A DNA stretch of 64,000 nt. Source: Burkholderia sp. Leaf177. GTDB taxonomy: Bacteria; Pseudomonadota; Gammaproteobacteria; Burkholderiales; Burkholderiaceae. Shown piece by piece: positions 61,259-64,000 of this stretch (positions within the stretch are counted from its first letter, which is position 1; each line of letters starts with the position of its first letter). The stretch covers positions 709,366-773,365 of the forward strand of contig NZ_LMPF01000021.1 in assembly GCF_001424345.1 (NCBI RefSeq), read 5' to 3'. The notes beneath the pieces are model-generated. The model made no database searches. It was given only the letters and a program-made list of their open reading frames with translations, and had not been told where the DNA came from. The position numbers were made by a program, and so were the translations under genes.

Positions 61259-61282
61259 CTGCACGGCTGTTACGCCGTGCAG
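61259..61282 (-). promoter_or_regulatory. Perfect hairpin in the tssC-tssK gap
   Basis: CTGCACGGC (61259-61267) pairs perfectly with GCCGTGCAG (61274-61282) around 6 bases. No T-run follows on the minus strand, so it is more likely a processing or stability element than a terminator. It would favour sheath mRNA over the downstream membrane and baseplate genes. Confidence 0.55.
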
Positions 61283-61320
61283 AGGTAGTGGCCTCTTACC
61301 GTGATGCAGCCTTGATTAAT

Positions 61321-62889
61321 TTAGCTCTTGGCCTTCGGCATCTGTGAGACGAGTGACAAATTCAGATCCATTCCTTCAATCTGAAAGTGCGGCACGATAA
61401 AAAGCTTTACGCGGAAAAATCCCGGGTTGTCTTCAATATCCTCGACCGTGACTTGCGCTTCACGTAGCGGATGCGACGCTTGCAGCGAATCGCCCGGATC
61501 GGTCATCTCGGTCACGAGCGTCTTGATCCACGTATTCAGTTCGAGTTCCAGCACGCGCCGATCTTTGGTCGTACCGATGTTTTCACGCTGGATGAGTTTC
61601 AGATAATGCGCAATGCGCGACAGCAGGAAGATGTACGGTAGACGCGCGTTCACGCGACTGTTCGCGGTTGCATCTTTGGTGTCGTAGATCGCGGGTTTCT
61701 GTGCTGAGTGCGCGGAGAAGAAACACGCGTGGTCGTGATTCTTGTAATACGACAACGGAATAAATCCCAGATTCGCAAACTCGAATTCGCGCGTTTCCGG
61801 AATAAGAACTTCAGTTGGAATTTTTGCCTGATTGCCCGTACCGAGGTCATAAAGATGAATTGGCAAATCAGCAACGAGACCGCCTGCTTGCGGCCCACGG
61901 ATTTGCACGCACCAGCCGTTCTTGATGAAACTCTTCACCATGTTCGCGGCAAATGCGAACGAAGCGTTGGCCCACAGATACCGGTCATGATCGGGTCCTT
62001 TAACCGCTTCCGTGTAGTTGAACGCGCGCACCGGCACCGTTTCGGGACCATATGGCAGGCGAGCGAGAAAGCGTGGCAGGGTCAAACCAATATAACGAGC
62101 GTCATCGGAATCGCGAAAACTCTTCCACTTCAGGTATTCGGCGCGATCAAAATAGTTGCCGATGTCGCGAATGCTCGCGACTTCTTCCATGGATTCCTTG
62201 CCGAAGAACTTTGGTGCGACGGAGCCAATGAACGGCATATGCGCGGCTGCGGAAACCTTCGATATATTGCGAAGAAGCGCGATGTCCTGGGGGCTCCGGT
62301 CGAACTCGTAGTTCGAAATCACCGAGCCAATCGGCTCGCCGCCAGGCGTGTCGTATTCCTGGACGTAGGTGTGCAGATACAAGCCGCTCTGGATAATCTC
62401 GGGCGTGTCCTCGAAGTCCTGACGAAGCGCATCCTTCGAAATATCGAGCACTTCAATCTTGACGTTTTTCCGGAAGTCCGTGCCATCGACGAGAAACTTC
62501 AAACCGCGCCATGCCGACTCGATTTGCTGGAACGTCTCGTTGTGCATGATTGCGTCGAGCTGTGCACTGATACGCTGATCGATGCTCGCCATATGATGAT
62601 CGATCAGCGTCTTGTCCAGACGCTCAACGTTTTGCGACGAATCAGCGATCATGTCCAGGAAAACGCGTAAGGCTTGAGTTACGCGTTCATCGGTCGACGA
62701 CTCCGAGAGCGAATCCGGATTATGAAAGGCGTCGACCGGGCGGGCCGAGGCCACCGGAGCGAGCGAGATTTTGTCGAAGAGATTCGCGTAGACGCCATCT
62801 TTCTTAGCAGCGGGCGCGGTCGCAGAGGGTTTATCCAGGACGAGCGTTTCCGCCGCAGCCTCGTGGACGCGTGATTCATTCTTTGCCAT
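61321..62889 (-). CDS. tssC: T6SS sheath large subunit TssC/VipB
   Basis: A 522-residue sheath subunit that assembles with TssB into the contractile outer sheath. Family marks are TLIDHHMASIDQRISAQLDAI (cited in part: LDAIMHNETFQQIESAWRGL), IGSVISNYEFDRSPQD and the C-terminal FRVKLFIVPHFQIEGMDLNL. An N-terminal extension of about 75 residues before the core is typical of proteobacterial TssC. It follows tssB by 59 bp. Confidence 0.95.
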   Translation of the reverse strand: MAKNESRVHEAAAETLVLDKPSATAPAAKKDGVYANLFDKISLAPVASARPVDAFHNPDSLSESSTDERVTQALRVFLDMIADSSQNVERLDKTLIDHHMASIDQRISAQLDAIMHNETFQQIESAWRGLKFLVDGTDFRKNVKIEVLDISKDALRQDFEDTPEIIQSGLYLHTYVQEYDTPGGEPIGSVISNYEFDRSPQDIALLRNISKVSAAAHMPFIGSVAPKFFGKESMEEVASIRDIGNYFDRAEYLKWKSFRDSDDARYIGLTLPRFLARLPYGPETVPVRAFNYTEAVKGPDHDRYLWANASFAFAANMVKSFIKNGWCVQIRGPQAGGLVADLPIHLYDLGTGNQAKIPTEVLIPETREFEFANLGFIPLSYYKNHDHACFFSAHSAQKPAIYDTKDATANSRVNARLPYIFLLSRIAHYLKLIQRENIGTTKDRRVLELELNTWIKTLVTEMTDPGDSLQASHPLREAQVTVEDIEDNPGFFRVKLFIVPHFQIEGMDLNLSLVSQMPKAKS

Positions 62890-62948
62890 GGTGTTGAGTC
62901 TCGATAAGCGGGTTTTGGACTGAAAGCGATTCAGCTAGGGCGCGTTCT

Positions 62949-63452
62949 CTACGCCGATGGTGCGGCTTGCGCGATGCCCTGAAGTTCAGAGCGCAAGCTC
63001 GCCGACATGGCCGGGTCCACGAGAATCTTTTCGAGTTCGCGGCGGAACGTGGCGTTGTCCAGCAGGTTCGATTTCAGATCGCGCAAGAGGTTGCGCGCCG
63101 ACATCAGTGCGCGAAGTTCAGGCACGCGCGCGGCCACCCGTTCCGGCGAGAAATCTTCCATGGTCTTGAAGTCGAGATCTACAGGCAGTTCCGAGCCATC
63201 GCCCACAAGCGTGTTCGTCACCGCGATCTTAGCCTTGGGATTCAGTTCCGATAGGACGGAATTGAAGTTGTTCTTGTTGACCGATACCTTGGTGCGATCG
63301 CCCAGCGCGTCAGTGTTCTGTCCGTTGCTGTAGTCGCCCATTACCAGCAGCTTCAGGGGCAGTTCAACTTTCTTTGAAGCTCCGCCTGTGTGGAGGTCCA
63401 GCTTGATATTGACGCGTGCCTTGGGCACTTCATTCTGAAAACTTTCCGCCAT
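62949..63452 (-). CDS. tssB: T6SS sheath small subunit TssB/VipA
   Basis: A 167-residue sheath subunit, partner of TssC and substrate contact for ClpV. Marks are ARVNIKLDLHTGGASKKVEL, LPLKLLVMGDYS and DFSPERVAARVPELRAL. It is the first gene of the leftward T6SS operon; a weak AAAGGAA-like SD (from TTTTTCCTTG on the plus strand) precedes the ATG at 63452. The promoter must lie in the 393-bp spacer toward vgrG. Confidence 0.94.
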   Translation of the reverse strand: MAESFQNEVPKARVNIKLDLHTGGASKKVELPLKLLVMGDYSNGQNTDALGDRTKVSVNKNNFNSVLSELNPKAKIAVTNTLVGDGSELPVDLDFKTMEDFSPERVAARVPELRALMSARNLLRDLKSNLLDNATFRRELEKILVDPAMSASLRSELQGIAQAAPSA

Positions 63453-63691
63453 TTCATTTTTCCTTGTTTTTGACAGTAGTCCAGACGACCACAGCGGTCG
63501 CCAGATGGGTTCAAAGCATCGTGCGACAGGGCGTGCGCTAAAGAAAAAACATCCACGCCCGGATCATAAGTTTGCTGACGCCGGTGGATTGCCAACCCCA
63601 TTTGCGGTTGAAGGTTCACACACAAGCGCCAAAATTCTTTTTAAACATTAGCACGCTCATACCTCGTTTTTTCTCAGTAAATTCCTAAAGA

Positions 63692-63728
63692 CAGACGCGT
63701 TCAAAATAAAATTTTTAGTTTGCGTCTG
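63692..63728. promoter_or_regulatory. Inverted repeat around an AT-rich core between tssB and vgrG
   Basis: CAGACGC (63692-63698) and GCGTCTG (63722-63728) flank a 23-bp core that is almost entirely A/T apart from a few G/C. It lies in the 393-bp divergent spacer 63453-63845, 240 bp from tssB and 117 bp from vgrG. It may be an operator or silencer target. I saw no clear sigma54 -24/-12 pair in this spacer; the rest shows no gene. Confidence 0.35.
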
Positions 63729-63845
63729 CGCTATTCACATTCCGAGAAAAACTGGTTATCGTCCGACGCCAGCGGATGCGCGAAGCCTTATCTTGGCGTT
63801 CGACACACACGCGCACAAAATGTGAAAAAAATAGGATGACGAAAC

Positions 63846-64000
63846 ATGGCGGATTCGATTGGTCGTGCGTTACGCGTAACCGGCCAACAGGCCTATCACC
63901 TCGATGTACCCAGCGCGTCGAATTCCAAAGACATTTCGGTGATTTCGTATCACGCGCGCGAGGGCATGGCATCGCCTTACGAAATCACGATTGAGTTCAC
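63846..64000 (+). CDS. vgrG: T6SS spike protein VgrG/TssI, N-terminal part only
   Basis: The first 51 codons of a gene cut by the window end. The translation reads MADSIGRALRVTGQQAYHL and includes VISYHAREGMASPYEITIEF, where VgrG proteins have the gp27-like start (LDVxSYHAREGMSTPYEITIE in relatives, partly matched). VgrG trimers form the puncturing spike at the tip of the Hcp tube. It is divergent from tssB. Remaining T6SS genes (tssA, F, G, J, M) are presumably beyond it. Confidence 0.82.
   Translation, partial: MADSIGRALRVTGQQAYHLDVPSASNSKDISVISYHAREGMASPYEITIEF

Noticed and set aside
63453..63845. Sigma54 promoter in the tssB-vgrG spacer
   Set aside because: T6SS genes often use sigma54, but I found no GG-10-GC pair in good context on either strand.

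Overview
The window looks like chromosomal or megaplasmid DNA of a Burkholderiaceae bacterium of the Burkholderia / Paraburkholderia / Caballeronia type. This is inferred from high GC coding DNA with tightly packed ATGA/GTGA-coupled operons, many LysR/GntR/DeoR/LacI/SorC regulators beside catabolic operons, a malonate decarboxylase cluster, a type VI secretion (T6SS) cluster, and GC-poor repeat islands. No rRNA, tRNA, CRISPR array, transposase or phage gene was seen.

Layout. 0-6.3 kb: a cut-off M20 amidohydrolase with a divergent LysR regulator, a secreted protein of unknown function, a CaiB/AMACR-type CoA enzyme, a glycosyltransferase and a soluble GAF-PAS-HisKA_2 sensor kinase. 6.4-16.2 kb: a sugar operon (deoC, two-domain aldehyde dehydrogenase, RbsD/FucU mutarotase, PfkB kinase, and an ABC importer with two permeases, a binding protein and a double ATPase). 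It fits uptake and breakdown of 2-deoxyribose or a similar deoxy-sugar to glyceraldehyde-3-phosphate and acetate. 16.2-19.4 kb: an F420-reductase-like protein, an SDR, a LysR and a DeoR regulator whose upstream region shares a half-site with the deoC palindrome. 19.4-27.8 kb: gntR-mdcABCDEGH for malonate decarboxylation, with a divergent MFS transporter and an inverted repeat between them.

27.8-29.9 kb is non-coding. It holds a roughly 1.2 kb imperfect palindrome built from nested 79-bp units, then an AT-richer stretch ending in a structured leader with a 23-codon ORF in front of a 784-residue lipoprotein carrying one CxxCH haem motif. 32.4-40 kb: a polyol-type ABC importer with SorC regulator, DCXR-like SDR and zinc polyol dehydrogenase, expressed from a strong sigma70-like promoter overlapped by TTGTA/TACAA repeats; its ATPase gene is divergent. 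40-42.3 kb: a cupin coupled to a RecQ-type helicase.

42.4-47.7 kb: a phosphate-scavenging block, with PhoX behind a recognisable Pho box, a di-haem peroxidase and an AcpA/PLC-type phosphoesterase. 48-53.7 kb: a LacI regulator, an Fe(III)/2-AEP-type ABC importer and a GpdQ-like phosphodiesterase in one operon, which suggests import and cleavage of an organophosphate diester. 53.7-64 kb: a T6SS operon (tssB-tssC-tssK-tssL-ompA-hcp-clpV-tssE) with a divergent vgrG cut by the window end. tssA, F, G, J and M are not in the window.

A recurring theme is hairpins at points where stoichiometry must drop: after two binding-protein genes, after the tssBC sheath genes, and a terminator-like one after hcp.
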